DNA from: Candidatus Dadabacteria bacterium
Lineage (GTDB): Bacteria > Desulfobacterota_D > UBA1144 > Nemesobacterales > Nemesobacteraceae
DNA: 64,000 bases
Assembly: GCA_026705445.1 (NCBI GenBank)
Contig: JAPPAR010000013.1
Location: 1-64,000, forward strand
Direction of reading: 5' to 3'
In this document: piece by piece, positions 18,574 to 28,283 of the stretch
Numbering within the stretch: the first letter of the stretch is position 1
Layout: the number at the start of each line of letters is the position of its first letter
The notes under the pieces: generated by a model
Database searches by the model: none
What the model was told of the DNA's origin: nothing
The model's input: the letters and a program-made list of their open reading frames with translations, nothing else
Program-made: the position numbers and the translations under genes

Positions 18574-21500
18574 TTACTCATCAGTACTGACATCAATCAC
18601 GCAGACTGATATTTTGCGGGATTCATCTTCTGACAGGACGGATTCTATGCTTTTTTTCAGTTCCTGAAAATCGCACGGCCGCATACCGGAAGGCAACGGG
18701 CTAGAGTACTTTTCGCCAAACCAGAACACCAGATAAATACCGTATCCCCCGGTGGCCGGGTCTCTCGTGTACAGGGCGATCAGCTGATTCCTTAGGGAAC
18801 TCAGCAAATCCCTGCTTCCGTTCTTTTTAATCTCTATGGGAACACGAAAATCCCCGCATGAAGAAACCAGTATATCGGTTCTCCTGTCATTGACATACTG
18901 ACCTTCGGGCTGGGCATCGATCCCCTTCGGAAGAAATCCTCGCAGATCCGAAAGCAGAATATCGCGACAGGAATTTTCATGCCTTGGGTTGTGCGGTCTC
19001 CCATGGGAATCTTCGTTCCAGTACTTGCGCCACTCATCCGTATTGTCCGTTCGAACTCTTTTGGCGATCTCGTTCAGCCTGTCCACCAGAAGAGCCGCAA
19101 GGTCAGCGACGTTGGCTGGCGCTTCGTTACTGAATGTCCGGCAGACCCGCTCGATGTCAGGATGCCGGTAACCGGCATCATTGCGGGTTGTCCGATGGAC
19201 TTCCGACATCCTGGCCAGAACGTGATGACAACGTTCCAGAATCGGGTCGGCTTGAAGTCTCCTGAGCGCATCGCCTGATCCCTCATCGGCGGCAAGGTGT
19301 TCTATCAGGTCGTAAACAAGGCCTGAGAACTGCTTTTCAGGCGTAGTGACCCCGGGCTCAGGACTCAAAGCAGGTTCAAAGTAACTTCCGATAAGGCGGA
19401 TCAGCAACTCCAGTTCGGGAATTTCAAGTTCATTCAGCAGGAACCGCCGAGGATTTCCAAGCGCCAAAAAGGCCGCCAGATGCCGAACCCTGGCTTCCCG
19501 ACCCTGCGTAAAATTCTCTAACCGGTCTTTATATATTTCCGGGCTGACAATCAGACCCGCAGCGAGCCAGCGCGAGCGCAGGGCGACGTTCAGGCTCCCA
19601 AGCTTGAGCTTCCTGGCGACAAGCTCCCCAAGGGCATCCCTGTCGGCATACTTAAGGGCCGCCCAGAGCAGATAATCCATATTCCGAATCTGCTTCAGAT
19701 TGCACTGAACCGGAAAGGATTGAAGCAGGGGCAGGCTTACAATGCGGCTGACCTGAGCATGGCTGTTATTTCGGGCGAGTTCCCGAAGCTTGCGAATATC
19801 CTCCATGCCGCTTCGAAAACCGGAAACGGCAAATCGTGCCTGAGTTTCGGCCACGATCTCAGGACGCGTCCTGACAAGCCGCAGGTACCATCTGGGTTCA
19901 TAATTTCTGACGCGCGCGAGATAATAAAAAAGAAGCGCCCTGCTAATACAGTCTTCTCCCCATAGTGAGGAGTCTTGCGGCTCCGTTCTTTCGACTTCCG
20001 CCAGACCCGCGAGCAAAGGCAGTCCGACAGGGTGCGTTCTGCCTTTGCTCAGAAGATCGAAAATCTCATCGGCGCAGGGGATATCCTCCCGTTCAGTTGT
20101 GCCGCGAAGTCCCGCAAGCGCAGCCCTGGCCAGATCGCCGTGGCCGGGAAACCGTTTCCTGATATTCTCCGGACCGTAGCAATCCTTCCAGAAGTAATAG
20201 TTTTCAAAATATATCTCAGCGATTTCGTGAAGCAGTCCAGGGTGAGCGACGTTTGCGCGCAAGGCATCCCTGTTGGCATAAACATGGTCTATCCACCGGC
20301 TGTCTTCATTTTCTTCTTTTTCCACATGACTCCCCCCATCTTCTCTCCACGGAAGCCTGTTCTCCTCCCCCGTTTCCGCAAACAGACACCTCAGGACGTC
20401 AGATAAATTTTCACTGTTTCTCGTGGTTTCCCGGAGAACTTCAAGGGACAGTCCTTCGTTGCCGTTTTCATACTTGTGCGCCTGGGCGGCCTGCATGAGC
20501 AGAAACCGGGATGCTTGCGGGCGGCTCTCCTGCATTGCAAGAGCTCTTTTCAGGCACCAGAGACCAAAATCGGGTGGAGGAGTCGCCCCATACAGCCGCC
20601 CTTGCATATTGAGCGCGTGATAACTGAATTCAGCGGATTCGGGGCATCGGCGAAGACCTTCTTCAAAAACAGTCTTTTGAATATCAGGGGACTGTTCAAG
20701 CCAGGCACGTATCTGACTAGCCGGTTCCAGACAATATTCATCATGCTTTACATTCTCGGACAATCCGACACCGAGCCAGTCATAAAGACGCCCTCGGCCT
20801 ATTCGGTTTCCATGCATCTGCAGGCCGCAAACCAGAAGCCTGAGGGGAAGATCATTGAGGAGCCAGGCGTCAAAAGCGGTTCGCAAACCGGAAATCCGCC
20901 GCCACAGACTGTCTAAAAGTTCCTCCACCTCAAGTTCATCCACCTCTGGATTCTCTAAAAATCTGTCACAAAAAGCAGATTGCCAGAACTGCCAGTATGT
21001 GCCTTCTGACTCCCGGCCTGTCGGCTCGTAAAGGTAATCCCAAATCTCAGATGGAGACAATTGCCGGGGGTAGAGTTTCAAAAGCAGCGTCCCGAGGAGT
21101 TCGTTGTCAGGGTCGGAGATGCTTCCGTCGTGAATATCCGCCAGCAATGCTTTGAGTCCACCCGTAATCTCCGAATCTCTCTGATAGCTGGAGATATATG
21201 CGTCAAGGGCTGATTTGTTAATGTAAGGCAGCCAGGTGTTGTCACGGACGATTTCCAGCAGAATCTCGGAGGAATCCGGCATGAATTCATATTGTTTCAA
21301 AACGTCTAATACGAACTCGGTTAATGCCTGATGCCGTTCGCTGCGGCGTGGGCTGGTCAGAACATCTCTGAAAACAGACTCCATTTCAGGAGTGGTAAGC
21401 GTCCTGTACACATTGACCACCGTGAACGCGGAACCTGGTCGGTACCTCTCACGGCACAGGGCTTCGAGAAGCGCCATATTCTCTTCATTCGACAATGCGC

Positions 21501-22635
21501 TGATATCTCCGTAGAGAAAGATGCCGACAGGATTGCGCTTGATGAGTTCCGCACGGATTTTCTCGCAATGGACCGCGAGCCACGCGCAAAGACCTCTCAT
21601 CTGCGAGACCACGATTCCGTATTCTCCGGTAACCAGAGCGAGTATCCGCCGGGGTGGAACTCCTTTGTCAATCAGGCGGGCGAGGCAGCGCGCGCCGAGA
21701 AATTCGGCAATGCATTGATGAACGGGAACAAAACGACTATTATCGGATTCCGCCTCAAACAGCCCGGTTGAAAGCGCAGCACCGAGCGCCTCATCGTGGT
21801 AGTAGCTGAAACGGTCAAGATCCAGATAATATTCATCCGCGGAATCACAGCCCCGCGCGAATCCGGCGGACCCGCAAACCAGCGAAACGGCGCAGAGATA
21901 CCCAGCGGCGTCAAGAAGCTGGCAAGTGGTAAACTGTTGTCCCTCCCTGTGTTCTTCATTATGCTCCCGGATCATCTGTGAACAGGCCTTCTCAAAAGTC
22001 TCAAGAAGATTTTCCGGCCACCCGCCATCTTTGACAACACTGCTGATCAGCAAGTTAAGATTCTGCGGGTTTGCCAGCAGTCCTCTCACTCCCCGTTTCC
22101 AGGCCGACGCGATGAATTCCCGGGCGTCGCGGATGTCCGGATGCCCGTCCAGGATACTGACGACATCCGAGTCCGTCAGGGGATCAAGGAGCAGGACAGT
22201 TGCTGCGGAATCTTTCGACACGCGCGCCAGGTGTTTCAGGTCGTTTTCCCCCAGCCAGTCCGCGCCTCGGCACGAAATACGAAAGCGTGGCCTTCCAAGC
22301 TTGTCAATGCGGCTGCGGATTTTATCAAGAGCAGTACGCGTGTTGTACGCGCCGGCGCGAATTTCATCAAGTCCGTCAATAAAAAGAGCCCTGTCCCGCC
22401 ACTCGGGATGACTGTCCGGGTCAAGAGCGAGGAAATCGCGCGCAGTGATAAAGCACGCGTCGTCTCCGAGTGCTCCACATTCGGTCTTAAACGCAGTCGT
22501 TTTGCCGGAACCGGGGTTGCCCAGCAGCACATAGGCCGCGACGGAGCGAAACTCTTCCAGGGGCAGGGAGCCATTATTCCGGTCCGAATCCGGCGGCAGT
22601 ATCTCCTTGCACGTGCGTGGGACGATCTTGTTCAT
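18574..22635 (-). CDS. NACHT-like STAND NTPase with C-terminal PD-(D/E)XK motif
   Basis: A 1353-residue protein. The N-terminal NTPase has Walker A GNPGSGKT (residues 39-46), a NACHT-style Walker B LFIDGLDEIR (84-93) and a sensor-1 segment RFRISCRG (117-124). About 900 residues of helical, repeat-like sequence follow and could form a sensor superstructure. Near the C-terminus, RRTDIL (D at 1254) and PIEIKK (E1268, K1270/1271) form a PD-(D/E)XK nuclease pattern. STAND NTPases of this plan are known immune sensors in bacteria (Avs, bNACHT), but the usual order there is effector first; here the nuclease-like effector is last. It starts with ATG 22635, overlapping the stop of the AAA_14 gene by ATGA with GAGGAAAG upstream. 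It ends just before the helicase start. Function in defence is inference. Confidence 0.8.
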   Translation of the reverse strand: MNKIVPRTCKEILPPDSDRNNGSLPLEEFRSVAAYVLLGNPGSGKTTAFKTECGALGDDACFITARDFLALDPDSHPEWRDRALFIDGLDEIRAGAYNTRTALDKIRSRIDKLGRPRFRISCRGADWLGENDLKHLARVSKDSAATVLLLDPLTDSDVVSILDGHPDIRDAREFIASAWKRGVRGLLANPQNLNLLISSVVKDGGWPENLLETFEKACSQMIREHNEEHREGQQFTTCQLLDAAGYLCAVSLVCGSAGFARGCDSADEYYLDLDRFSYYHDEALGAALSTGLFEAESDNSRFVPVHQCIAEFLGARCLARLIDKGVPPRRILALVTGEYGIVVSQMRGLCAWLAVHCEKIRAELIKRNPVGIFLYGDISALSNEENMALLEALCRERYRPGSAFTVVNVYRTLTTPEMESVFRDVLTSPRRSERHQALTEFVLDVLKQYEFMPDSSEILLEIVRDNTWLPYINKSALDAYISSYQRDSEITGGLKALLADIHDGSISDPDNELLGTLLLKLYPRQLSPSEIWDYLYEPTGRESEGTYWQFWQSAFCDRFLENPEVDELEVEELLDSLWRRISGLRTAFDAWLLNDLPLRLLVCGLQMHGNRIGRGRLYDWLGVGLSENVKHDEYCLEPASQIRAWLEQSPDIQKTVFEEGLRRCPESAEFSYHALNMQGRLYGATPPPDFGLWCLKRALAMQESRPQASRFLLMQAAQAHKYENGNEGLSLEVLRETTRNSENLSDVLRCLFAETGEENRLPWREDGGSHVEKEENEDSRWIDHVYANRDALRANVAHPGLLHEIAEIYFENYYFWKDCYGPENIRKRFPGHGDLARAALAGLRGTTEREDIPCADEIFDLLSKGRTHPVGLPLLAGLAEVERTEPQDSSLWGEDCISRALLFYYLARVRNYEPRWYLRLVRTRPEIVAETQARFAVSGFRSGMEDIRKLRELARNNSHAQVSRIVSLPLLQSFPVQCNLKQIRNMDYLLWAALKYADRDALGELVARKLKLGSLNVALRSRWLAAGLIVSPEIYKDRLENFTQGREARVRHLAAFLALGNPRRFLLNELEIPELELLIRLIGSYFEPALSPEPGVTTPEKQFSGLVYDLIEHLAADEGSGDALRRLQADPILERCHHVLARMSEVHRTTRNDAGYRHPDIERVCRTFSNEAPANVADLAALLVDRLNEIAKRVRTDNTDEWRKYWNEDSHGRPHNPRHENSCRDILLSDLRGFLPKGIDAQPEGQYVNDRRTDILVSSCGDFRVPIEIKKNGSRDLLSSLRNQLIALYTRDPATGGYGIYLVFWFGEKYSSPLPSGMRPCDFQELKKSIESVLSEDESRKISVCVIDVSTDE

Positions 22636-23885
22636 CTTTCCTCAAACCACTGATTCACGGGCACCGTCAGAAACTCATGAAGCGGTACGCCGCCTTCTCC
22701 GACAAGAAGCGAACGATGGACACCGAAATTCCGCTTAAACGCTTCAATTCCCCCGAGACGCGCGGACTTCCGGCCGCTTTTCACTTCAACGGGAATAAGA
22801 TGGGGGCCGCGCCTGAGGACGAAGTCGACCTCAAGCGATTTGTCCCGCCAGTAATGGACGCTGATATCGGGTGTCGCGGTGTTTGACATGTGAGCACCGA
22901 CCGCACTTTCAACAATGCGTCCCCTGAATGTCCGGTCCGCCATGGCTTCTTCAAAGGAATACCCGGAACCGACAGTCATCAAAGCGGTGTTGAGCACGTT
23001 TAGTTTGGGGCTTGATCCCTTGCGAAGATGAGGTTTGTTATGATACTTCCCGAAACCTGCGAGGAGACCCACGTCCGACAGCAGGTCAAGGTAGCGCGCC
23101 AAGGTGGTCGTGTTGCCGGCATCCACAAGTTGGCCCAGCATTTTGGTGTACGAAAGAATTTGCCCTGAATAATCCGCTCCGTGTTCGAAAAGCCGTTTGA
23201 GAAGTTCCGGCTTGTCCACCCGCGTCATGGAGAGAATATCCCGGCCGATACTGGAACTGACGATAGCCTGGAGAATATGAGCGCGCCACCGGTCCATGTC
23301 CTGAACGAACCTGGCTGAGCCCGGGTAGCCGCCGAAATACAGGTACTCGTCCAGACTGAAACCGAAGGCTTTGGACATTTCCTCGAAGGACCAGTGCGCG
23401 ACGCGCACAGGTTCAAAACGCCCGGCAAGACTCTCGTTAAGTCCTGACTGCATGAGCAGAGGCGCCGAACCCAGAATAACTGCGTGCAGAGGGCAATCCC
23501 TGGCGCGGTCGGCATCCCAGAGACCCTTCAAGGTCTGTGACCACTGGGGAATTCTCTGAATTTCATCCAGCGCCAGAACGAATCCCCGCCCGGATCGCTG
23601 TGCTTCGCGACGGGCCTCCTCCCAGTTCCGCACCAGCCAGTCTGTGCCGCGCTCATATGAAAAAACCGGAATTGTTTCTGATTCATCGTACGAACCACGC
23701 GGCCCCGGAGGCCGAGGTTCGTCAACCGCCAGGTAACGGCTCCCGAGATCTATCTGTCGAAGCGCCTGGCGCACTATGGTGGTTTTTCCGGTCTGGCGAG
23801 GCCCGAAAATGGTAATGATGTGATGGGGATGTTCGGCCAGTCGATCGCAAAGCGTGGCAACCTGAGAACGCTGAAAAGATTTCAT
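22632..23885 (-). CDS. AAA_14/DUF4143 family ATPase
   Basis: A 417-residue ATPase. Walker A is FGPRQTGKTTIV (about residues 28-39), Walker B FVLALDEIQ (about 101-109), and the C-terminal DUF4143 domain contains LEVDFVLRRG and PVEVKSGR, a PD-(D/E)XK-like D...ExK arrangement near the end. This is the usual length for the family, which is widespread, often in variable genomic regions, and biochemically poorly defined. Normally these genes stand alone; here the stop codon overlaps the start of the NACHT-like NTPase gene (ATGA), making it the first gene of a three-gene operon. The start is ATG 23885. There is no ribosome-binding site, and a -10 box lies 10 bases upstream, so translation is probably leaderless. 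Confidence 0.87.
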   Translation of the reverse strand: MKSFQRSQVATLCDRLAEHPHHIITIFGPRQTGKTTIVRQALRQIDLGSRYLAVDEPRPPGPRGSYDESETIPVFSYERGTDWLVRNWEEARREAQRSGRGFVLALDEIQRIPQWSQTLKGLWDADRARDCPLHAVILGSAPLLMQSGLNESLAGRFEPVRVAHWSFEEMSKAFGFSLDEYLYFGGYPGSARFVQDMDRWRAHILQAIVSSSIGRDILSMTRVDKPELLKRLFEHGADYSGQILSYTKMLGQLVDAGNTTTLARYLDLLSDVGLLAGFGKYHNKPHLRKGSSPKLNVLNTALMTVGSGYSFEEAMADRTFRGRIVESAVGAHMSNTATPDISVHYWRDKSLEVDFVLRRGPHLIPVEVKSGRKSARLGGIEAFKRNFGVHRSLLVGEGGVPLHEFLTVPVNQWFEER

Positions 23886-24413
23886 ACAGATAAAATTATA
23901 CTATTGAGTAAAAGTAGTCAAGAGGACATTTCATTAAAGAAGAACAATATTCCATCAGGAGAGCGCCGTATCTCCCTGATCTCTGCATACCACTATGATG
24001 ATGTCCTCAATGACCACTCTGTGGACAATTCAGTTAAAGCAGTAACTGATATGATAGAATAGAATAGTTCCCCGAAAAAAAGCGAACATGGAAAACATCG
24101 AAAAACAGACAAGGCAATCCTTTCAAAAAACAAAAAAACGGAAAACATACCTGCTGACGAAAACCTGTGTCGCCTTGACCCGGAGAACACGCTTGCCCGC
24201 GAAACCAGGGCGACGTCCAGGAAGGTTCATCAACAGGAACAAAGAAGCAGACGATGATCTTGCAAGCGTAACCAGCTTTCTACTCGGGATTTCGCGCCGA
24301 AATACGGTCCATCAGCCAGTACCGCCGAACACAGCAGCAACCGGGGATTTGCGGAGCCGGACCTTATGGTGTATGAAGGAGCGGTAAGTGAAAAACGAAG
24401 AGACGGGGGTGTC
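23886..24413. other. 528-base gap without a supported gene
   Basis: Apart from the promoter at its left edge, nothing convincing is visible. Short open frames exist on both strands (for example a 99-codon plus-strand frame from 24088), but they lack a ribosome-binding site and protein-like composition. The left 200 bases are AT-rich. No tRNA-like or strong hairpin structure was noticed. Confidence 0.4.
23895..23921 (-). promoter_or_regulatory. promoter of the AAA_14-NACHT-helicase operon
   Basis: On the minus strand TTGACT (23921-23916) and TATAAT (23900-23895) are separated by 15 bases, slightly short of the optimum. Transcription would start about 3 bases before the ATG at 23885, giving a leaderless mRNA. 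No Shine-Dalgarno sequence is present, which agrees with that. Confidence 0.5.
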
Positions 24414-24596
24414 ATGAAAACGGAGGAGAAAGGGGCGAAAAACGGGGCTGTCTTAACGGCCCTCGTGATCCTGAGCATTTTGTTTTTTCTGCAGGTTGCG
24501 GGCTGTGACCTGGAAGAGGACTGCCCGGTAAACTGCACGACCAAGGTTACGGACACAAGCGGGAACGTTATAGAATGCCATTGTCCTAACAACTGA
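24414..24596 (+). CDS. small Cys-rich lipoprotein, hypothetical
   Basis: A 60-residue protein with a lipoprotein signal: a charged N-terminus (KTEEKGAK), the hydrophobic core GAVLTALVILSILFFL and the lipobox LQVAGC, predicting acylation at about Cys-34. The 27-residue mature part carries four further Cys (EDCPVNC, ECHCPNN), suggesting two disulfides or metal binding. ATG 24414 is chosen because the signal then begins directly; a longer frame opens upstream. A GGGGGT stretch precedes the start by a few bases. It lies 100 bases before the DMT exporter gene on the same strand. No family is recognised. Confidence 0.5.
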   Translation: MKTEEKGAKNGAVLTALVILSILFFLQVAGCDLEEDCPVNCTTKVTDTSGNVIECHCPNN

Positions 24597-24702
24597 GAGA
24601 ATCCCTGTCACGGAAACCAGCATTGTGGCCGGAGCAGTATCCCGAGAGGCGGCAGAGACAAGCGAGGAGTGGAAAAAACCGGGCAATGGAAAAAAACATC
24701 TG

Positions 24703-25581
24703 ATGCAGGCGACGCTGATCGGATTTAGCGCAATCCTTATGTGGTCGCTTCTGGCCCTGCTGACGGCCCTGTCAGGAGAGGTACCACCCTTTCAGCTCGC
24801 CGCCATGTGTTTTTCGGTCGCCACCGCCGTCGGGCTGGTCTCGCTTGCCGCGAAGCCGTCGGGTTTTCGAAACCTGCGCCAGCCCCTGCATATATGGTGT
24901 CTCGGAGTCGGAGGGCTGTTCGGTTATCATTTTTTCTACTTCACAGCTCTTCGCAACGCGCCGGCTGTCGAAGCGAGCCTGATCGGCTACCTCTGGCCCC
25001 TGCTGATCGTTGTCGGCTCAGCGCTCCTTCCCGGAGAGCGGCTAGACTGGCATCACGTAACAGGCGCACTCGCGGGTCTTGGAGGAACAGTGCTTATCGT
25101 CTCGAAAAACGGCCTTTCCTTTGATGACAGCTTTGCCCTTGGGTATGGCGCGGCCCTGCTTTCCGCCTTTACCTGGGCCGCCTACTCGCTTCTGTCGCGG
25201 CGCTTCGGCACGGTTCCGACCGATACCGTCACCGGGTTCTGCGCGGTAACCGCCGTTTTTTCACTCGTCTGTCATCTGGCTCTTGAACAGACTGTCTGGC
25301 CGCACGGGGCCGGACAGTGGCTCGCCGTCTCGGGCCTCGGCCTGCTGCCGGTGGGCGCAGCTTTTTACGCATGGGACTTCGGCGTAAAACACGGCGATAT
25401 AAGAGTACTGGGCACCGCGAGCTACGCGGCGCCGCTTCTCTCAACCCTGATCCTTGTCGCATCAGGCGTCGGCCAGGCCGACTGGCGCATAGCTTGCGCC
25501 TGCGTCCTGATAACCGGGGGCGCGGTGCTTGCCGCAAAGGATATGCTGTCTTTACGAACTCGCCGGGGACAGGCCTCTTGA
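24703..25581 (+). CDS. DMT-superfamily exporter (EamA/YddG-like)
   Basis: About 292 residues and some ten predicted membrane segments in two EamA halves, an inner-membrane drug/metabolite transporter. The N-terminal ATLIGFSAILMWS and the central YLWPLLIVVGSALL resemble YddG-type aromatic amino-acid exporters, and the C-terminal half keeps the FGVKHGDIRVLGTASYAAPLLS pattern. Substrate is therefore probably an amino acid or related metabolite leaving the cell (inference by family). The open frame extends up to GTG 24625, but the extra residues are hydrophilic and unlike the family, so ATG 24703 is preferred. It is followed by the TPR protein gene 60 bases later on the same strand. Confidence 0.85.
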   Translation: MQATLIGFSAILMWSLLALLTALSGEVPPFQLAAMCFSVATAVGLVSLAAKPSGFRNLRQPLHIWCLGVGGLFGYHFFYFTALRNAPAVEASLIGYLWPLLIVVGSALLPGERLDWHHVTGALAGLGGTVLIVSKNGLSFDDSFALGYGAALLSAFTWAAYSLLSRRFGTVPTDTVTGFCAVTAVFSLVCHLALEQTVWPHGAGQWLAVSGLGLLPVGAAFYAWDFGVKHGDIRVLGTASYAAPLLSTLILVASGVGQADWRIACACVLITGGAVLAAKDMLSLRTRRGQAS

Positions 25582-25641
25582 CACTACATGCCTGTCATGG
25601 ATACTGGCATGCAGCGCATCTCTTGGCAAAAGGAGGCGGAA

Positions 25642-27000
25642 ATGAAGAAAAAATCCTCAAAGAGAAAAAACCGGAAAAAAAAGAATAACCCCGCCGGGAA
25701 AAAGCCGGCAGGATCATCAGTCAGCCGGGAGCAGACAGCCGAAGAGTCTTCCCGAAAACCCGACATCACAGATATCGACCTGCTTGAAGAAACAGACCCT
25801 GAGTACCACGCAAAAGCTCTCTTGATACTTAACGAGACAATCAGGGCTGAGCCTGAGAATTCTGACGCCCTGTATGACCGGGCGATAATCAACTCGGAAA
25901 TGGGGCGTTACGAAGAAGCCTTTGAGGATTTTGACAGGGTAATACTCCTTGACCCTGAAAACGATCTTGCGTTTCTGGGGCGCGGAACCGTCAAAAGATG
26001 CCTCGGTCCCGACGAGGACGCACTCGAGGATTTTGACAGGGCCGTGAGACTTGATCCGCAAAACCCGGTCGCCTACCACGGCCGGGCACTCCTAAAAGAC
26101 GGTCTCGAGCGTTACGAGGAAGCCATCGAGGATTTCGACGAGGTGCTGCGCCTTGACCCCGGATCCCCGTTTGTGCATCTTGACAGGGGCAGAACGAAAT
26201 TCGGCCTCGATCGGTACGAAGAAGCAATTGCCGATTTTGATGAGGCGCTGCTCCTTGATCCCGAAGACGCGGAAGTCTACGCATCTAGAGCCCTTGCCAA
26301 AAGCAGGCTCGGACGCGATGAGGAAGCCATCGAGGATTTTGACGAGGCGATACGTCTTGACCCGGGTCTGCCTTGTATCTACAACGACCGCGGACTCTCA
26401 AAGCACAATCTCAAGCGGAGTGAAGAAGCTATAGCCGACTATGACAAGGCCATACGCCTCGACCCCGAAGATACGGAGGCCTACACCAACCGCGGGGTCG
26501 CGAGAACGGACTTGGGCCTCTACGAAGAAGCTCTGCCCGACCTTGAAAAAGCGGTGCTTTTTGAGCCCGCTTCCGCAGAAGTTTATTACAATCGGGGATT
26601 CGCCAGACTGGGGCTCATGCGGTTTGAGGAAGCGGTGGATGATTTCACGGCCGCGATCGATATCGACCCCGGGTTTGTAGAGGCTCACCGCGGACGCGGA
26701 TACGCAAACGTTTCTCTTATGCGCTTCAAAGAGGCTGCCGGGGATCTGGATTATGTAATCGACGCAGACGGCGGAGAGGTCATGGATTACGCCCACCGCG
26801 GAGCGGCGAGAATCTGGCTTGAGATGAACGAGGAAGCCATAGCCGATTTTGATCTGGCAATAGGTCTTGACCCGGAAAATGCGTTTGCATACAGAATGAG
26901 AGCGGAGGCCAAAAAGCGGGTCGGCAGGAAAGAAGAAGCGGACGAGGACCTTGCGCGGGTTATGAGCCTTGATCCCGGCTTCCTCGACGAGGACACCTGA
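25642..27000 (+). CDS. tetratricopeptide-repeat protein
   Basis: A 452-residue protein built almost entirely of TPR units. After a very basic, low-complexity N-terminus (KKKSSKRKNRKKKN), about eleven 34-residue repeats run from residue 60 to the end. They show the recurring pattern of a Tyr/Asn-containing first helix and (Y/F)EEAIEDFDEAIRLDP at the end of each unit. Such scaffolds mediate protein-protein contacts. No catalytic domain, signal peptide or membrane segment is visible. ATG 25642 is chosen because a strong AGGAGGCGG lies 3-11 bases upstream; the frame is open 18 codons further. Repeat-to-repeat nucleotide similarity is high, so copy number may vary between strains. Partner unknown. 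Confidence 0.85.
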   Translation: MKKKSSKRKNRKKKNNPAGKKPAGSSVSREQTAEESSRKPDITDIDLLEETDPEYHAKALLILNETIRAEPENSDALYDRAIINSEMGRYEEAFEDFDRVILLDPENDLAFLGRGTVKRCLGPDEDALEDFDRAVRLDPQNPVAYHGRALLKDGLERYEEAIEDFDEVLRLDPGSPFVHLDRGRTKFGLDRYEEAIADFDEALLLDPEDAEVYASRALAKSRLGRDEEAIEDFDEAIRLDPGLPCIYNDRGLSKHNLKRSEEAIADYDKAIRLDPEDTEAYTNRGVARTDLGLYEEALPDLEKAVLFEPASAEVYYNRGFARLGLMRFEEAVDDFTAAIDIDPGFVEAHRGRGYANVSLMRFKEAAGDLDYVIDADGGEVMDYAHRGAARIWLEMNEEAIADFDLAIGLDPENAFAYRMRAEAKKRVGRKEEADEDLARVMSLDPGFLDEDT

Positions 27001-27233
27001 TCCCTGCGTGTTCAGGACGGATTTTCCAATGTTCCGCACAGAACCATTTTCTCAGGTACGGCACAAGAAACAATGCCATAGGCAAAAGCATATGACTGTC
27101 TGCTCCCTGCGTTGTGTGACTTTCAGTGCTGTGGTATGGTTGACGTAACGTGTACATATGACGGAATCAAAACCGGTGACTGCCTATGTGATGCCAGGTT
27201 CCGGCGATGCCAGATTTCGATGGGAGGATCAAG

Positions 27234-28283
27234 ATGCAATCTGCAATCCGTCTGCTCGCAACAGCGGGCTTGATGTGCAACCTTCTAGCCGCACTTGCAA
27301 GCGGATGCGGCACGACTCCCGCCTCGCCCGAGAGAACCGGTGATCTTGTAGCGGGCCTGATTACCAAGACCGACACCAACCCGTTTTTCGTGACGATTAA
27401 AGAGGGAGCTCTCAGGCGGGCTAAGCAACTCGGTATCGAATTGCGAACCTTCGCTGGAGAGTACGACGGAGATTCGCAAACACAAATTCAGGCAGTCGAG
27501 AGCCTGATCGCTGCGGGAGCGAAAGGCATTCTGATCACCCCTTCGGACCCTGTCGCACTTGGCGAGGCAGTCAGAAAAGCGCGAGATGCCGGAGTGCTGG
27601 TCATCGCGCTTGATACCCCTTTTCCTTCGGCGGATTCAGCAGACGCCACATTCGCCACCGACAACTTCCGGGCCGGGGAACTGATCGGCAGGTGGGCGCG
27701 GGCAATAATGGATGCTTCGGCAAAAGACGCGAGTATTGCGACGCTTGACGGGGCCGCCCGGCAGATAACGGTGGAAGTGTCGCGAAACCAGGGCTTTCTC
27801 AAGGGCTTCGGCATCGATATCAAAAACCCGAAAGAAATGTATGACGAGGACGACCCACGTATCGTCGGCAGTGGTGCAACCATGGGAACAGAATCAGGCG
27901 GACGCAAAGCCATGGAGAGCCTGATACAGAAGGATCCGAATCTGGTGTATGCAATCAACGAACCGGCTGCGGCAGGTGCCTATTCGGCACTCAGAGAGCT
28001 GGGGCTGGAAGAGAATGTTCTCATTGTTTCCATAGATGGCAGCTGCTCAGGGGTAAAAAGCGTCGCCAGAGGCGAGATCGGGGCCACTTCCATGCAGTAT
28101 CCCCTAAAAATGGCGTCACTCGGGATCGAGGCGGTGGCTGAATACTCAAAGACGGGCAGGAAGCCGGAGAACACTCCCGGTCTCGACTTTCATGACACGG
28201 GAGTGTCCCTTGTAACGAAGCAACCGGTTCCGGGGATTCGTTCCCTCGACATCGATCAAGGCTTAGCGGAGTGCTGGGAATAA
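27234..28283 (+). CDS. sugar ABC transporter substrate-binding lipoprotein (orphan)
   Basis: A 349-residue periplasmic-binding protein of the ribose/fructose type (Peripla_BP_4). The N-terminus is a lipoprotein signal ending in LAALASGC. The mature domain begins VAGLITKTDTNPFFVTIKEG and shows the two-lobe landmarks GILITPSDPVA and IALDTPF (about residues 100-130), then TFATDNFRAGE, YAINEPAAAGAYSAL and IVSIDGSCSGVK. It should bind a sugar in the periplasm. ATG 27234 has GGGAGG seven bases upstream. No permease or ATPase gene is adjacent, which is unusual: the partners must lie elsewhere, or the protein serves another sensor. The preceding TPR gene and following hipB gene are unrelated in function. 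Confidence 0.87.
   Translation: MQSAIRLLATAGLMCNLLAALASGCGTTPASPERTGDLVAGLITKTDTNPFFVTIKEGALRRAKQLGIELRTFAGEYDGDSQTQIQAVESLIAAGAKGILITPSDPVALGEAVRKARDAGVLVIALDTPFPSADSADATFATDNFRAGELIGRWARAIMDASAKDASIATLDGAARQITVEVSRNQGFLKGFGIDIKNPKEMYDEDDPRIVGSGATMGTESGGRKAMESLIQKDPNLVYAINEPAAAGAYSALRELGLEENVLIVSIDGSCSGVKSVARGEIGATSMQYPLKMASLGIEAVAEYSKTGRKPENTPGLDFHDTGVSLVTKQPVPGIRSLDIDQGLAECWE

Noticed and set aside
16152-22635. Gabija system (ATPase-nuclease plus UvrD-like helicase)
   Set aside because: The partner is a NACHT-like NTPase, without the OLD-type ABC ATPase and TOPRIM domain of GajA.
24088-24387. 99-codon plus-strand frame
   Set aside because: Basic, low-information protein without ribosome-binding site, family or partner; probably chance.
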